From NCBI GenBank assembly GCA_028825475.1, contig JAPKAB010000011.1, positions 1 to 64,000 of the forward strand: a stretch of 64,000 nucleotides of DNA, read 5' to 3'. Positions 1-9,356 of the stretch are shown here, piece by piece. Each line of letters opens with the position of its first letter. Position 1 is the first letter of the stretch. Made by a program: the position numbers and the translations under genes. The DNA is from Ascidiaceihabitans sp. GTDB taxonomy: Bacteria; Pseudomonadota; Alphaproteobacteria; Rhodobacterales; Rhodobacteraceae. The notes beneath the pieces are model-generated. The model did no database searches. It saw only the letters and a list, made by a program, of their open reading frames with translations, and was not told the DNA's origin.

Positions 1-305
1 AGTTCACCCGCTTCAGCCTTGGTGTCATCATCGTCGAGGCTGCGGGCATAGGCTTGCGCTTATAGGCACTTTAAATCTTTTCCATTTCCATCGGTAAACA
101 ATATGAAAGGTTGCCCATGATTTCCGAACACGCGTGTGCAAAGTGCCCTGTGAATCGAAAATCAATAACAACAGAACTTGACCCTTAGGAAAATATAATT
201 ATTTTAGGGAAAATACGTGGTGACCAAAAGCACCTCATTTAGATATGATTTGGGATGCCCAGTTTGCCAATCATAGATGTAAATTTCTGTTGAGGGTAAA
301 TTGAC
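1..305. other. Intergenic / window edge
   Basis: No gene can be supported here. The first 60 or so bases read open in more than one frame but have no start codon inside the window, so the end of a truncated neighbour is possible but unproven. The stretch before 306 is AT-rich and should hold the promoter of the AraC-type regulator; a GAGGG ribosome site precedes that gene. Confidence 0.4.
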
Positions 306-1325
306 ATGCGACAGGGCAGGCAAGATCAGAAAACGATCGTATCGCTCTTCGTAGGTTCGCGACAGGAAACCCAGTCTACTAGGTTTGAAATCTTCGTATC
401 GAAAGGTTTTTGTGAGCTTGAGGTCGCCGCAGTAACCCACACGCTTGCCTTGGCTAACCAAATCTTAGGCCAGAATGCCTTTGAATATCGTTATGTGTCC
501 GACAGACCAGGGGTGGTTTCAGGTTCGAATAACATGTTGTTGCGCGCAGAGCCTGCTATCGTTGATTACGGGTTTGCAGATGTTATGATTGTCGTGGGTG
601 GGGGTAAAGGGCACTTTGAGCCATGGATAAAGCGTTTGCGAGCTATGCAAAGGCGATTGCTTCCGGTCGTTCTACTGTCTGATGCGGCAACCGCGTACAT
701 TCAAGAAACCAAAAACCCTGCTGGCAAGGTTACAACCCATTGGCATGACGCATTGATGTTGACTGAAACCGGGTATCACCCGAAGTTGACAAACAATTTG
801 GCTGAAAGTTCAGATGGCATTGTCACGGCGGGTGGGCGGTCTTCTACCCAGGAATTGATAATCGGGTTAATCTCGCCATTCTTTGATGCACCGCAACTTG
901 CAGAGATGGGGAACCGAACGCTGCTGCAAAATATCCGACCAACAAATACCGAGCAGCCACGCGGCATCGGTCACAACGCCAGTTTTTTCGATGGGCGTAT
1001 CACTGCGGCAATTCAGCTGATGGAAAACAACATCAGCGAACCGTTGTCTATGGCTGAACTCACGCAGCAGCTCGGTGTTTCAACGCGACAACTTGAACGT
1101 CAGTTTCGAGAGGTTTTCAACGACACACCTGCGAAGTTCTACAAACGGATCCGTTCAAAACAAGCGCGGGTTATGATTCAGGAAACATTGCTTCCAATCA
1201 TCGACGTAGCAGTGGCAACTGGTTTCGGTTCTTGCTCGACGTTAGCAAAAGCAGTGAAGGACGAGTACGGTCAAACCCCTGCCAAAATGCGTGAGCGACG
1301 GACAGTCGATCTGGTCAATTTCTAA
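306..1325 (+). CDS. GlxA-family transcriptional regulator (DJ-1/PfpI-like + AraC HTH)
   Basis: A 339-residue cytoplasmic DNA-binding regulator. Residues about 1-190 resemble the DJ-1/PfpI (class I glutamine amidotransferase-like) sensor domain. Residues about 225-325 form an AraC/XylS double helix-turn-helix, seen in the stretches SMAELTQQLGVSTRQLERQF and IIDVAVATGFGSCSTLAKAV. The length is normal for GlxA-type regulators, relatives of which control carnitine, glycine betaine and other quaternary amine genes. The ATG at 306 has GAGGG nine bases upstream. It lies about 110 bp before tdm on the same strand, so activation of tdm or of the whole methylated-amine set by TMAO or a related ligand is a reasonable inference. 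The effector is unknown. Confidence 0.85.
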   Translation: MRQGRQDQKTIVSLFVGSRQETQSTRFEIFVSKGFCELEVAAVTHTLALANQILGQNAFEYRYVSDRPGVVSGSNNMLLRAEPAIVDYGFADVMIVVGGGKGHFEPWIKRLRAMQRRLLPVVLLSDAATAYIQETKNPAGKVTTHWHDALMLTETGYHPKLTNNLAESSDGIVTAGGRSSTQELIIGLISPFFDAPQLAEMGNRTLLQNIRPTNTEQPRGIGHNASFFDGRITAAIQLMENNISEPLSMAELTQQLGVSTRQLERQFREVFNDTPAKFYKRIRSKQARVMIQETLLPIIDVAVATGFGSCSTLAKAVKDEYGQTPAKMRERRTVDLVNF

Positions 1326-1371
1326 TGCCGTCGAGAATCACTTGCGCGATGCATATTTATGGATATTCTTT

Positions 1372-1400
1372 TTAATAAATAAATATTCCGCTCAGGCAAT
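1372..1400. promoter_or_regulatory. Candidate regulatory box upstream of tdm, shared with dmmD
   Basis: TTAATAAATAAA at 1372-1383 is followed directly by TATTCCGCTCAGGCAAT at 1384-1400. The same 12-base AT-rich string stands before dmmD at 12149-12160, followed by ATTGCCTGACAGGAA, which is the second element in the opposite orientation (ATTGCCTGA, two bases, GGAA). The site lies 30-60 bp before the tdm start. Regulation by the neighbouring GlxA-type or XRE-cupin protein is inference. Confidence 0.4.
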
Positions 1401-1432
1401 ATTCTGAGTGAAACACGTTCGAAGGATATTGC

Positions 1433-3802
1433 ATGCTCGACGACCCTTATCCGAAGGTCCAGCCTGGTCCACCGCGTCCAAGTCAGGCTTATAGGCCTTT
1501 GCAGTTTTCGATGCCGCAAGGCACGGAGCGTTATGTTGTTGAAGGCAATAGTGCTGTTCTTATTCCTGTAGAAGCCAACGATCAAATCACGCTGATCAAC
1601 ACCGAAGGAGGGCAGCACTGTGAAATCGTAGCAACTGGTGTTGGCGGTTTGATCGACGCGTCCGTGATCGGGACGACGGCTAATGGCCCTGCAGACGGAT
1701 TGAGGGCGCTTTTGACTAGTTCTGAATACTCATTGCGCGGAATGCGCATGGGGCTAGAGGCGCGGGGAATTAATTTGGGTGGGGCGCAGGCCGTCCATAT
1801 TTTTGACGCGTTGAGCGCCGCCAAGACCGAAGAAACGTTCCGCGTTCAACGTGACGGTGCCGTGATTATCGCAGCGCCTGGTGGGCCGATGGATGCAGAG
1901 GCCCAAGACACAACAACGCCAATCACGGTGATAGTTAAACGTGCGGTCATCAAAAGCCACACGAAATTCGAAGTACCTGATCCACTTGCTGACCCTCTCG
2001 CAGATATTCGTGTACACGCACAAACCGCTGAGTCCTTTTTTGTAAAAGCGGGCGACTACATCCAGATCACCGATGTAGATGGTCGCCAATGTTCGGATTT
2101 TGAATGCTTCAGCGCGCGTAAATTGGACAAAGGGATAGAGCACGCTTTAGACGTGACAACCACGCGCACGCTGATTGGTCACGCCTATCCAATGCCCGGT
2201 GTGCACGCGAAGTACTACGATCAGGAAATGCTACCTCTTGTCGAGGTGGTTCAAGACACCTGTGGGCGCCATGATGCCTTTGCCTTGGCATGTTCGGCGA
2301 AATATTACGATGATATTGGTTATCCAGGACACATAAATTGCTCTGACAACTTCAACGGTGCATTGGCCAATTTTAACGTCGCACCGCGCAAAGGTTGGAT
2401 GGCGATCAATTTCTTCTTCAACACGTCCTTGGACGATCACGGTGTGATGTATTCCGACGAACCTTGGTCCCGACCAGGTGACTATGTGTTGCTACGGGCC
2501 TTGACCGATATCGTTTGCGTTAGTTCTGCCTGTCCTGATGACACCAGTGCGGCAAACGGGTGGAACCCGACAGACATTCACGTACGTACCTACAGCGGCA
2601 AAGAAACATTTCAACGGTCGGTCGCGTACCGCCCCACACCAGATGCGGACCCCATTATGACCAAGCAAACCGGTTTTCACGACAAATTCGCCGAGCACAC
2701 CCGTAATTTCATCGAATATAATGGCTACTGGTTGGCGAACTGTTTCGCTGAAGCAGGACCAATCGAAGAATACCATGCTTGTCGTGAAAAAGTAGTGATT
2801 TTGGACCTGTCGCCATTGCGCAAGTTTGAGATTACGGGACCAGATGCAGAGGCATTGTGCCAATATATATTCACTCGGAATATGAAAATTTTGGCCATTG
2901 GCGGCGTCGTCTACACGGCCATGTGCTATGAGCATGGCGGCATGATTGATGACGGCACGGTGTTTCGTCTGGGCAAGGATAACTTCCGCTGGATAGGTGG
3001 CAATGATTACGGTGGTGATTGGATGCGAGAGCAGGCTGAAAAGCTGGGGCTTAACGTGCTTGTCCGTGCCTCAACTGATCAAATGCACAACGTCGCGGTG
3101 CAAGGGCCAGAGAGCCGCGATTTACTGCGCAAGATCGTTTGGACAGCACCGCACAATCCGGAGTTTGATCAATTGGGTTGGTTCCGCTTTACGCCCGCAC
3201 GCCTAAACAATGAAAGTGGAACGCCGTTTGTGGTCTCGCGTACAGGATACACCGGTGAGTTGGGATATGAGGTCATGTGTCACCCAAAAGATTGCGCCGA
3301 AATTTTTGACGCTATTTGGGAGGCTGGACAAGACCATGGGATCAGGCCAATGGGCCTTGAGGCTCTTGATATGGTGCGCATCGAATCTGGTCTTATCTTC
3401 GCGGGCTATGACTTTACCGATCAAACCGACCCATTCGAGGCCGGCATTGGGTTCACTGTGCCGCTTAAATCCAAAACGGATGATTTCATCGGTCGTGATG
3501 CGCTGATCCGTCGAAAAGAGAATCCTATGCGCAAGTTGGTTGGCCTTGATATCGATAGCAATATCGACGTGGCCCACGGTGATTGCATTCACATTGGACG
3601 CGCGCAGATTGGTGAAGTGACATCGTCCATGCGTTCGCCCTTGCTCGGGAAAAATATCGCTTTGGCGCGCTTAGATGTAGCCCATGCTGACATAGGAACG
3701 CAGGTCGAGATCGGTAAACTAGATGGGCATCAGATGCGCATTCCTGCCGAGGTGGTGCCGTTTGCGCATTATGATCCGACTAAGTCGCGCCCAAGGTCGT
3801 AA
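1433..3802 (+). CDS. tdm: Trimethylamine N-oxide demethylase (TMAO aldolase) Tdm
   Basis: Tdm splits TMAO into dimethylamine and formaldehyde and can pass the one-carbon unit to tetrahydrofolate. This 789-residue protein has the known layout: a DUF1989 (urea-carboxylase-associated) metal domain at about 200-400, and a GcvT/aminomethyltransferase domain at about 415-785 with the typical SRTGYTGELGYEV stretch at 602-614. Candidate metal-binding cysteines are C277 (in QDTCGRHDAF) and C362/C367 (in VCVSSACPDD). An N-terminal section (about 35-170) looks like a degenerate copy of the DUF1989 fold. The ATG at 1433 follows GAAGGATATTGC, a good ribosome site. The neighbouring tmm and dmm genes make the TMAO role much more likely than a glycine-cleavage role. 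Confidence 0.88.
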   Translation: MLDDPYPKVQPGPPRPSQAYRPLQFSMPQGTERYVVEGNSAVLIPVEANDQITLINTEGGQHCEIVATGVGGLIDASVIGTTANGPADGLRALLTSSEYSLRGMRMGLEARGINLGGAQAVHIFDALSAAKTEETFRVQRDGAVIIAAPGGPMDAEAQDTTTPITVIVKRAVIKSHTKFEVPDPLADPLADIRVHAQTAESFFVKAGDYIQITDVDGRQCSDFECFSARKLDKGIEHALDVTTTRTLIGHAYPMPGVHAKYYDQEMLPLVEVVQDTCGRHDAFALACSAKYYDDIGYPGHINCSDNFNGALANFNVAPRKGWMAINFFFNTSLDDHGVMYSDEPWSRPGDYVLLRALTDIVCVSSACPDDTSAANGWNPTDIHVRTYSGKETFQRSVAYRPTPDADPIMTKQTGFHDKFAEHTRNFIEYNGYWLANCFAEAGPIEEYHACREKVVILDLSPLRKFEITGPDAEALCQYIFTRNMKILAIGGVVYTAMCYEHGGMIDDGTVFRLGKDNFRWIGGNDYGGDWMREQAEKLGLNVLVRASTDQMHNVAVQGPESRDLLRKIVWTAPHNPEFDQLGWFRFTPARLNNESGTPFVVSRTGYTGELGYEVMCHPKDCAEIFDAIWEAGQDHGIRPMGLEALDMVRIESGLIFAGYDFTDQTDPFEAGIGFTVPLKSKTDDFIGRDALIRRKENPMRKLVGLDIDSNIDVAHGDCIHIGRAQIGEVTSSMRSPLLGKNIALARLDVAHADIGTQVEIGKLDGHQMRIPAEVVPFAHYDPTKSRPRS

Positions 3803-3803
3803 T

Positions 3804-4247
3804 CTATTCTTCATTTTGGCTTGTCTCTTCTTGGTCAATGACTTCGACTTTGTCTGGAATATCATCGCCCAATAGTCGATCAAGGTCGACATTGATCTGT
3901 CGCGGTGCTGTGGCTTTGCTGACGGGCGCGGCAGCCATGGTTGGGGGCGGGGCAGGGCGTGCGATGCGGGTGAGGCTACTGGCACCGTGTGCCGTTAAGG
4001 CATGGTTTTGGATCAATTTGGTGTAGACACTATGTGTCGCCGTGGTCGAAATACCCATGCCACGTGAGATTCCACCCATATTTTGCACGCTGCCTGCTTG
4101 AGCGTACAGGCTACCCCAGAGCATTTGCGAAGTCGTTAGACCTGCCGCTGTGGTCGTTATTGCGCTTGCCGCAAATGCGGGCATCGCGGGGGCCAAACCT
4201 GCAGCACTGAGCACTTGCAAAAAACGACGACGATTGAGCTTTGGCAT
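3804..4247 (-). CDS. Hypothetical Tat-exported protein
   Basis: Function not recognised. The 147-residue protein opens with MPKLNRRRFLQVLSAAGLAP and an AFA-A cleavage site near residue 25, a clear twin-arginine (RRxFL) signal, so it should be exported to the periplasm, perhaps with a bound cofactor or partner. The mature part is Ala/Thr/Gly-rich in its first half, has a Pro/Ala linker (ARPAPPPTMAAAP, about 97-109) and a highly acidic C-terminal tail. The start at 4247 is chosen because AAGGAAAGG precedes it and the signal begins there; an upstream in-frame start at 4328 would spoil the signal. Its stop is one base from the convergent tdm stop, and it lies downstream of tmm on the same strand. 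Confidence 0.7.
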   Translation of the reverse strand: MPKLNRRRFLQVLSAAGLAPAMPAFAASAITTTAAGLTTSQMLWGSLYAQAGSVQNMGGISRGMGISTTATHSVYTKLIQNHALTAHGASSLTRIARPAPPPTMAAAPVSKATAPRQINVDLDRLLGDDIPDKVEVIDQEETSQNEE

Positions 4248-4458
4248 CAGATTGCCTTTCCTTAACACATGGATCACATTTTGACCCTTGAGGTAGATAT
4301 AGACATTCGCGGCAGGGTTTTTAACCAAATGCCTCGTAATTTACTGTTTTAAAGGTTAACTTTTCTAATTTTGAGAGTTCCAATGCTGCGGATTGTGCAC
4401 CCTCTCGGCCGTATTCCTTGCTGCCTTTAAGCTTATGATTCAGGCAGCAAGGCGTTAT

Positions 4459-5793
4459 TTAGTTTTCGAGGTAGACGTCTAAGCTATCGTCTAACGCATC
4501 TTTCCACGGTGTGTGGTGTTTTGGCGCCATTGTGCCTGTGATTACTGACTTATAGCCATTGTCGCGGAAGGTCATGATGTTGGTCTTTTTGTGCCCCTTC
4601 CACGCTTTGAACGCCTGACAGGCCCCTTCGAGATCAAAGGATGGGTAGTCTGTTTCAGCAATCAATTCCTTAACGTAATCGCCCTGATACCAAATCGCAT
4701 CGTAGTCATCGCTACCCGCCGCTTCTCGTGTTTGGCGATCGTCGATATCGGCCTGCATCGCGGTTGTGTTAGGGATTTCAATTCTATTCATCATAACATC
4801 ACGCGCCCACCAAGCTTGGGCATCAAACATATTGAACGTGAACCATTGATCTTGCATCCCAATATAGAAAACATTCGGATTTTTGATGTATGCTACGCCT
4901 TTGTACAAATCGTCAGAGGCGAGCACATTTGGCGTGCGTAAACGGATTGCGTTGTCCATAAACGGGAAGTGGTGTTTGTAACCTGTGCACAAGATCACGG
5001 CGTCGACATCTTTGGTTGTGCCGTCTTTAAAATGGGCCGTCTTGCCTTCCATTCTCTGTAGCAGCGGCACTTCTTGCCAGTTGTCAGGCCATGCATAACC
5101 CATTGGTGCTGTTCGGTGGCTGACTGTAATGGATTTTGCGCCGTATTTCCAAAGTTGGCTGCCGATGTCCTCGGCTGAATAGCTAGTGCCAATGATCAAG
5201 ATGTCCTTGCCTGTGAACTCCATTGCGTCTCGGAAGTCGTGGGCATGCAGGACACGGCCTTGATAAGTTTCAAAGCCATCGAAATGCGGGACATTCGGGG
5301 TTGAGAAGTGGCCAGAGCAAACGACCACATGGTCGAATTCCTCTGAGTAATCGCGGTCGTTAGGGAGGTCGGTTACGTTGACAGTAAATTTGCCGTCATT
5401 TTCGCTGACGTTCCTTACTGCAGTTTCAAACCTGATCCAGTCGCGAATACCGGCCTTTTCAACGCGACCTTGGATATAGTCGAACAAGACAGCCCGTGGC
5501 GGATAAGAGGCGATTTGTTTACCGAAATGTTCTTCAAAAGAGTAGTCAGCGAACTCAAGCCCTTCTTTTGGTCCATTCGACCAAAGGTAGCGATACATTG
5601 AACCATGAACTGGCTCTCCGTACTTATCGAGGCCGGTACGCCAGGAGTAGTTCCATAATCCACCCCAGTTTGCTTGTTTTTCAAAACAAACAATTTCTGG
5701 GATCTCTGCGCCTTTTGCTGCAGCGGATTGAAAGGCTCGCATTTGTGCAAGTCCAGAGGGGCCTGCGCCGATGATGGCTACGCGTTTGGTCAT
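4459..5793 (-). CDS. tmm: Trimethylamine monooxygenase (flavin-containing monooxygenase) Tmm
   Basis: Tmm is a cytoplasmic NADPH- and FAD-dependent enzyme that oxidises trimethylamine to TMAO, and can also oxidise sulfides such as DMS. The 444 residues match the bacterial Tmm length. Visible motifs are the FAD GxGxxG (GAGPSG, 9-14), an FMO-identifying motif [11 protein letters not shown] at 177-187, the NADPH-binding region GTSYSAEDI at 202-210 (the tyrosine here corresponds to a position reported as functionally important in Tmm) and CTGYKHHFP at 269-277. The start at 5793 has AAGGAG six bases upstream. It is the last enzyme of a minus-strand run mgsABC-gmaS-tmm, which links TMA oxidation with methylamine use. 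Confidence 0.93.
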   Translation of the reverse strand: MTKRVAIIGAGPSGLAQMRAFQSAAAKGAEIPEIVCFEKQANWGGLWNYSWRTGLDKYGEPVHGSMYRYLWSNGPKEGLEFADYSFEEHFGKQIASYPPRAVLFDYIQGRVEKAGIRDWIRFETAVRNVSENDGKFTVNVTDLPNDRDYSEEFDHVVVCSGHFSTPNVPHFDGFETYQGRVLHAHDFRDAMEFTGKDILIIGTSYSAEDIGSQLWKYGAKSITVSHRTAPMGYAWPDNWQEVPLLQRMEGKTAHFKDGTTKDVDAVILCTGYKHHFPFMDNAIRLRTPNVLASDDLYKGVAYIKNPNVFYIGMQDQWFTFNMFDAQAWWARDVMMNRIEIPNTTAMQADIDDRQTREAAGSDDYDAIWYQGDYVKELIAETDYPSFDLEGACQAFKAWKGHKKTNIMTFRDNGYKSVITGTMAPKHHTPWKDALDDSLDVYLEN

Positions 5794-5880
5794 AAGTTAC
5801 TCCTTATTTCGAACCGCTGTGGGGGCTGAAACATGTGGAGCCTCCGGCGGGAGTTTCTTTTGTAAGATGAAGTTGGCGTA

Positions 5881-5900
5881 GAGCGGACCGAAGCCCGCCC
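5881..5900 (-). other. UUCG-type RNA hairpin between gmaS and tmm
   Basis: Read on the minus strand, an 8-bp GC-rich stem (with two G-T pairs) closes a TTCG tetraloop, eight bases after the gmaS stop. No U-run follows, so it looks like an mRNA stability or processing element that could set gmaS above tmm, not a terminator. Confidence 0.45.
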
Positions 5901-5907
5901 TATGGTT

Positions 5908-7236
5908 TTAAATGTCCAAGGTGTTGGCTTTTTCCCATGCGGAGAAATGTCCGCAAAAGTCGTTCCATTCTTGCATTTTCATTTTGAGGTAAGCGGCGGA
6001 AAATTCTTCGCCCATGGCAGCTTTTAGCCCAGCGTCTTTGTCGTATTCGCGCATGGCATCCAGCATATTCAATGGCAGTTTTGGTGCATCAGTGATGGTG
6101 TGCCCTTCGGCATACATGTCGATGTCGTGGCGCTTTCCAGGGTCTGCCTTGGAACGGACACCTGATAAACCAGCTGCGATGATAATCGCTTGAAGCAAGT
6201 ATGGGTTTACGGCGCCATCAGGCAGGCGAAGTTCGAAACGGCCAGGACCAGGGACACGGACCATGTGTGTCCGGTTGTTACCTGTCCAAGTGACAGTGTT
6301 TGGTGCCCACGTTGCACCAGAGGTGGTGCGTGGCGCGTTGATGCGTTTGTAGCTATTCACTGTTGGATTTGTGATGGCGGCCAAGGCGGACGCGTGTTTC
6401 ATAATGCCGCCAAGGAAGTGTTTGCCGCGTTCTGATAAACCAAGCTCACCCGTTTGGCCTGTTCCTTCGCCTGCGAAGACGTTTGTTTTGGCTGCAGAAC
6501 CAGGTGCATCCCAAACAGAGATGTGCGCATGGCAGCCGTTGCCTGTAAGGCCTTCAATTGGTTTAGGCATGAATGTGGCGCGATATCCATGTTTTTCGGC
6601 GACGCATTTGGTCATGAATTTGAAGAAACTGTGCTTGTCAGCTGTTTTTAAGGCGTCGTCATAGTCCCAGTTCATTTCCCACTGGCCGTTCGCGTCTTCG
6701 TGGTCGTTTTGATATGCGCCCCAACCCAGTTCGAGCATGTAATCAGATATTTCGCGGATCACGTTCAAGCGGCGCATAAAGGCTTGTTGATCGTAACAAG
6801 GTTTTGCTGCTGTATCGAATTCGTCCGAAATTTGATCGCCTGCGGGTGTGAGCAAGAAAAATTCAGCTTCGATCCCTGTCTTGACGTGCATGCCTTCTTC
6901 GGCGGCTTCAGCGATCAGTTTGCGTAGTACGTTGCGAGGTGCTTGGGCTACGTCTTGGCCTTCCATGACGCAGTTACCGGGAACCCATGCCAGTTCCTTG
7001 TTCCAAGGAAGAATGATCACTGCCTCTGGGTCAGGCACCGCCAACATATCGGGGTGGGCCGGGGTCAGGTCTAACCATGTGGCGAAACCGGCAAAGCCAG
7101 CGCCATCTTCCTGCATGCCTGCGATAGCGCGCGCAGGAACCAATTTGGCCCGTTGCCCACCAAACAGATCGGTGAAGGAAATCATAAAGTATTTTATGCC
7201 GTTCTCTTCGGCAAATTTTGCGAGATCAGTAGCCAT
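5908..7236 (-). CDS. gmaS: Gamma-glutamylmethylamide synthetase GmaS
   Basis: GmaS ligates methylamine to glutamate using ATP, forming gamma-glutamylmethylamide, the first step of the indirect methylamine pathway. The 442 residues are of the glutamine synthetase fold: an N-terminal beta-grasp domain (about 1-100), then the catalytic core with EAEFF (metal ligand glutamates, near 125), ENxDxNGQWE-type acidic loop seen as NDHEDANGQWEMN, and the GNGCHAHISVWD stretch with the substrate-site histidine. ATG at 7236 is preferred over the TTG two codons upstream, because AGGGA lies nine bases before it. The synteny with mgsABC and tmm distinguishes it from ordinary glutamine synthetase, which is not separable by eye. 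Confidence 0.92.
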   Translation of the reverse strand: MATDLAKFAEENGIKYFMISFTDLFGGQRAKLVPARAIAGMQEDGAGFAGFATWLDLTPAHPDMLAVPDPEAVIILPWNKELAWVPGNCVMEGQDVAQAPRNVLRKLIAEAAEEGMHVKTGIEAEFFLLTPAGDQISDEFDTAAKPCYDQQAFMRRLNVIREISDYMLELGWGAYQNDHEDANGQWEMNWDYDDALKTADKHSFFKFMTKCVAEKHGYRATFMPKPIEGLTGNGCHAHISVWDAPGSAAKTNVFAGEGTGQTGELGLSERGKHFLGGIMKHASALAAITNPTVNSYKRINAPRTTSGATWAPNTVTWTGNNRTHMVRVPGPGRFELRLPDGAVNPYLLQAIIIAAGLSGVRSKADPGKRHDIDMYAEGHTITDAPKLPLNMLDAMREYDKDAGLKAAMGEEFSAAYLKMKMQEWNDFCGHFSAWEKANTLDI

Positions 7237-7274
7237 GATCAATTATCCCTGTTGTCTTTGTATTTTTATGAATT

Positions 7275-7309
7275 GGGGCGCGTGCACCAATGTGCCGCGC
7301 CCCTTTTTT
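7275..7309. terminator. Strong GC hairpin between mgsC and gmaS
   Basis: Positions 7275-7303 form an 8+4 bp stem with one bulged T and a CAAT loop. A T-run (7304-7309) follows on the plus strand, although both flanking genes are on the minus strand. On the minus strand no U-run follows, so inside the operon it would be a leaky terminator or processing site; on the plus strand it could stop antisense transcription. Confidence 0.55.
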
Positions 7310-7313
7310 AATT

Positions 7314-8660
7314 TTAGTATGATGTGTTTGGTTTGCCTGGGTACCAATCGGTTCCACAAAGGGGCACTTTGGCCATTGCCGCAGCTTCCATTGTCAGTGC
7401 CACCAAATCTTCTGGCTCTAGATTGTGCAGGTGGTTTTTACCACAAGCACGCGCGATGGTTTGCGCCTCTAACGTCATAACTTTGAGGTAGTTTTTCAAG
7501 CGACGTCCACCCTCAATCGGGTCAAAGCGCTTCATCAGCTCTGGATCTTGGGTCGTTATGCCTGCGGGGTCTTTGCCCTCGTGCCAATCATCGTATGCGC
7601 CTGAGGTTGTACCAAGCGCATTGTACTCGGCTTCGTATTTCGGATCATTGTCGCCAAGTGCGATCAAAGCGGCTGTGCCGATGGCAACAGCATCTGCGCC
7701 TAACGCCATGGCTTTGGCCACATCTGCACCAGAACGGATGCCGCCAGAAAGGATCAATTGCACTTTGCGGTGCATGCCGAGGTCTTGTAGGGCCTGAACC
7801 GCGGGGCGAATGATTGCCAGCGTTGGTTGGCCGACGTGTTCGATGAACACATCTTGGGTCGCCGCTGTACCGCCTTGCATACCGTCCAGAACGATTGCAT
7901 CTGCACCGGCTTTAACGGCCAATGTTACATCGTAGTAAGGACGAGCACCCGCTACTTTTACATAGATTGGCACTTTCCAACCTGTGATTTCACGCAGTTC
8001 CAATATCTTGATTTCTAGATCATCGGGGCCAGTCCAATCCGGGTGACGACAAGCAGAACGCTGATCGATCCCTTTTGGAAGATTGCGCATTCCAGCGACA
8101 CGGTCCGAGATTTTTTGACCCAACAACATGCCGCCGCCGCCAGGTTTGGCCCCTTGGCCGACCACGATTTCGATTGCATCCGCTTTTCTCAGGTCGTCCG
8201 GGTTCATTCCATAGCGTGATGGTAGATATTGATAGACCAGCTTGTTTGAATGCCCACGCTCTTCGGGTGTCATGCCGCCGTCACCAGTCGTCGTTGATGT
8301 GCCAGCCATGGATGCACCTCGGCCCAAAGCTTCTTTTGCTGGGCCGGATAGGGCACCAAAAGACATGCCCGCGATGGTGATCGGGATATCCAAATGGATC
8401 GGGTTAGAGGCGTGAAGCCCACCGATAGTTACGGAGGTGTCGCATTTCTCGCGGTAGCCTTCTAAAGGGTAGCGCGAAATGGAAGCACCCATAAACAACA
8501 AGTCATCAAAGGATGGAACTTTGCGTTTTGCCCCACCGCCGCGAATATCATAGATACCCGTGGCTGCGGCGCGGCGGATGTCGCTGTTTACATCAGCGGA
8601 GAAGGTCGCAGACTGCCGTGGCGTCGTGTGCGGGATACCTTTATCGTCGTGGCTATTCAT
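7314..8660 (-). CDS. mgsC: N-methylglutamate synthase subunit C (glutamate synthase FMN domain)
   Basis: The catalytic subunit of N-methylglutamate synthase, which transfers methylamine from gamma-glutamylmethylamide onto the glutamate skeleton. The 448-residue protein is the FMN-binding TIM-barrel domain of glutamate synthase: MSFGALSGPAKEALGRG near 115-130, a KPGGGGMLLGQKIS stretch (about 172-185), GGTAATQ, and ILSGGIRSGADVAKAMALGADAVAIG for the phosphate of FMN. The cysteine cluster of full-length GltB is not obvious in this form. AAGGATACTGACA precedes the ATG. It sits third in mgsABC, followed by gmaS, which is the usual order and supports the methylamine role over plain glutamate synthase. 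Confidence 0.9.
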   Translation of the reverse strand: MNSHDDKGIPHTTPRQSATFSADVNSDIRRAAATGIYDIRGGGAKRKVPSFDDLLFMGASISRYPLEGYREKCDTSVTIGGLHASNPIHLDIPITIAGMSFGALSGPAKEALGRGASMAGTSTTTGDGGMTPEERGHSNKLVYQYLPSRYGMNPDDLRKADAIEIVVGQGAKPGGGGMLLGQKISDRVAGMRNLPKGIDQRSACRHPDWTGPDDLEIKILELREITGWKVPIYVKVAGARPYYDVTLAVKAGADAIVLDGMQGGTAATQDVFIEHVGQPTLAIIRPAVQALQDLGMHRKVQLILSGGIRSGADVAKAMALGADAVAIGTAALIALGDNDPKYEAEYNALGTTSGAYDDWHEGKDPAGITTQDPELMKRFDPIEGGRRLKNYLKVMTLEAQTIARACGKNHLHNLEPEDLVALTMEAAAMAKVPLCGTDWYPGKPNTSY

Positions 8661-8672
8661 GTGTCAGTATCC

Positions 8673-9356
8673 TTAATACGCGCCGGCGTTGTCGACGTCG
8701 AAGTTATAAAGCGTGCGGGCAGAGCCGTAGCGCGTGAATTCTTCCGGCTTTGCATCCACTCCAGATTCCGCGATGATTTCTTTCAGGAATTCGATGTGCT
8801 CAGGCCGCATTTCTTTTTTCTCGCAGTCAGCGCCAAGGGATTTAACTGAGCCGCGTACAAAGAAACGTGCCTCATAACAGCTGTCCCCCAACGCATCGCC
8901 TGCGTCGCCACATACAACCAGGTTACCAGATTGGCCCATAAACGCGGACATGTGGCCGATGTTGCCTTGTACGACAATATTCACGCCCTTCATCGAAATG
9001 CCGCAGCGCGAGGATGCGTTGCCTTTGACAACGATCAGCCCACCATGGGCGGTGGCTCCAAGATATTGGCTGGCGTCGCCCTCGATGATAATTTTCCCTG
9101 ACATCATGTTTTCGCCAGTCCCCGGACCGGCCGAACCATGGACGTGAATGGTGGCCTGTTTGTTCATGCCGCCACAGTAATATCCGGTGGATCCTTTAAC
9201 ATTCACCTCAATCGGGGCGTCTAGACCAACGGCTATAGCATGGCTGCCTTTGGGATTGGTTACTTCCCAAACGGTTTGGTTGGTTTCCGTAGATTGAGCG
9301 TTCAGCGTTGAGTTCAACGCGCGCAACCCCTGCGCTTCAAGATCGAAACTTTGCAT
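8673..9356 (-). CDS. mgsB: N-methylglutamate synthase subunit B (GXGXG domain)
   Basis: A 227-residue protein equal to the C-terminal GXGXG beta-helix domain of glutamate synthase large subunit. Repeated glycine turns such as GSAGPGTGENMMSGKIIIEG, GDASQYLGATAHGGLIVVKG and GNIGHMSAFMGQSGNLVVCG are clear. In the three-part MgsABC enzyme it is the structural subunit linking the amidotransferase and FMN parts. Its ATG overlaps the mgsA stop (TAATG), which implies translational coupling, and mgsC starts 12 bases downstream. Confidence 0.9.
   Translation of the reverse strand: MQSFDLEAQGLRALNSTLNAQSTETNQTVWEVTNPKGSHAIAVGLDAPIEVNVKGSTGYYCGGMNKQATIHVHGSAGPGTGENMMSGKIIIEGDASQYLGATAHGGLIVVKGNASSRCGISMKGVNIVVQGNIGHMSAFMGQSGNLVVCGDAGDALGDSCYEARFFVRGSVKSLGADCEKKEMRPEHIEFLKEIIAESGVDAKPEEFTRYGSARTLYNFDVDNAGAY

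Noticed and set aside
1-66. Short open stretches at the left edge, possibly the end of a gene
   Set aside because: Too short to judge, with no start codon in the window and more than one open frame.
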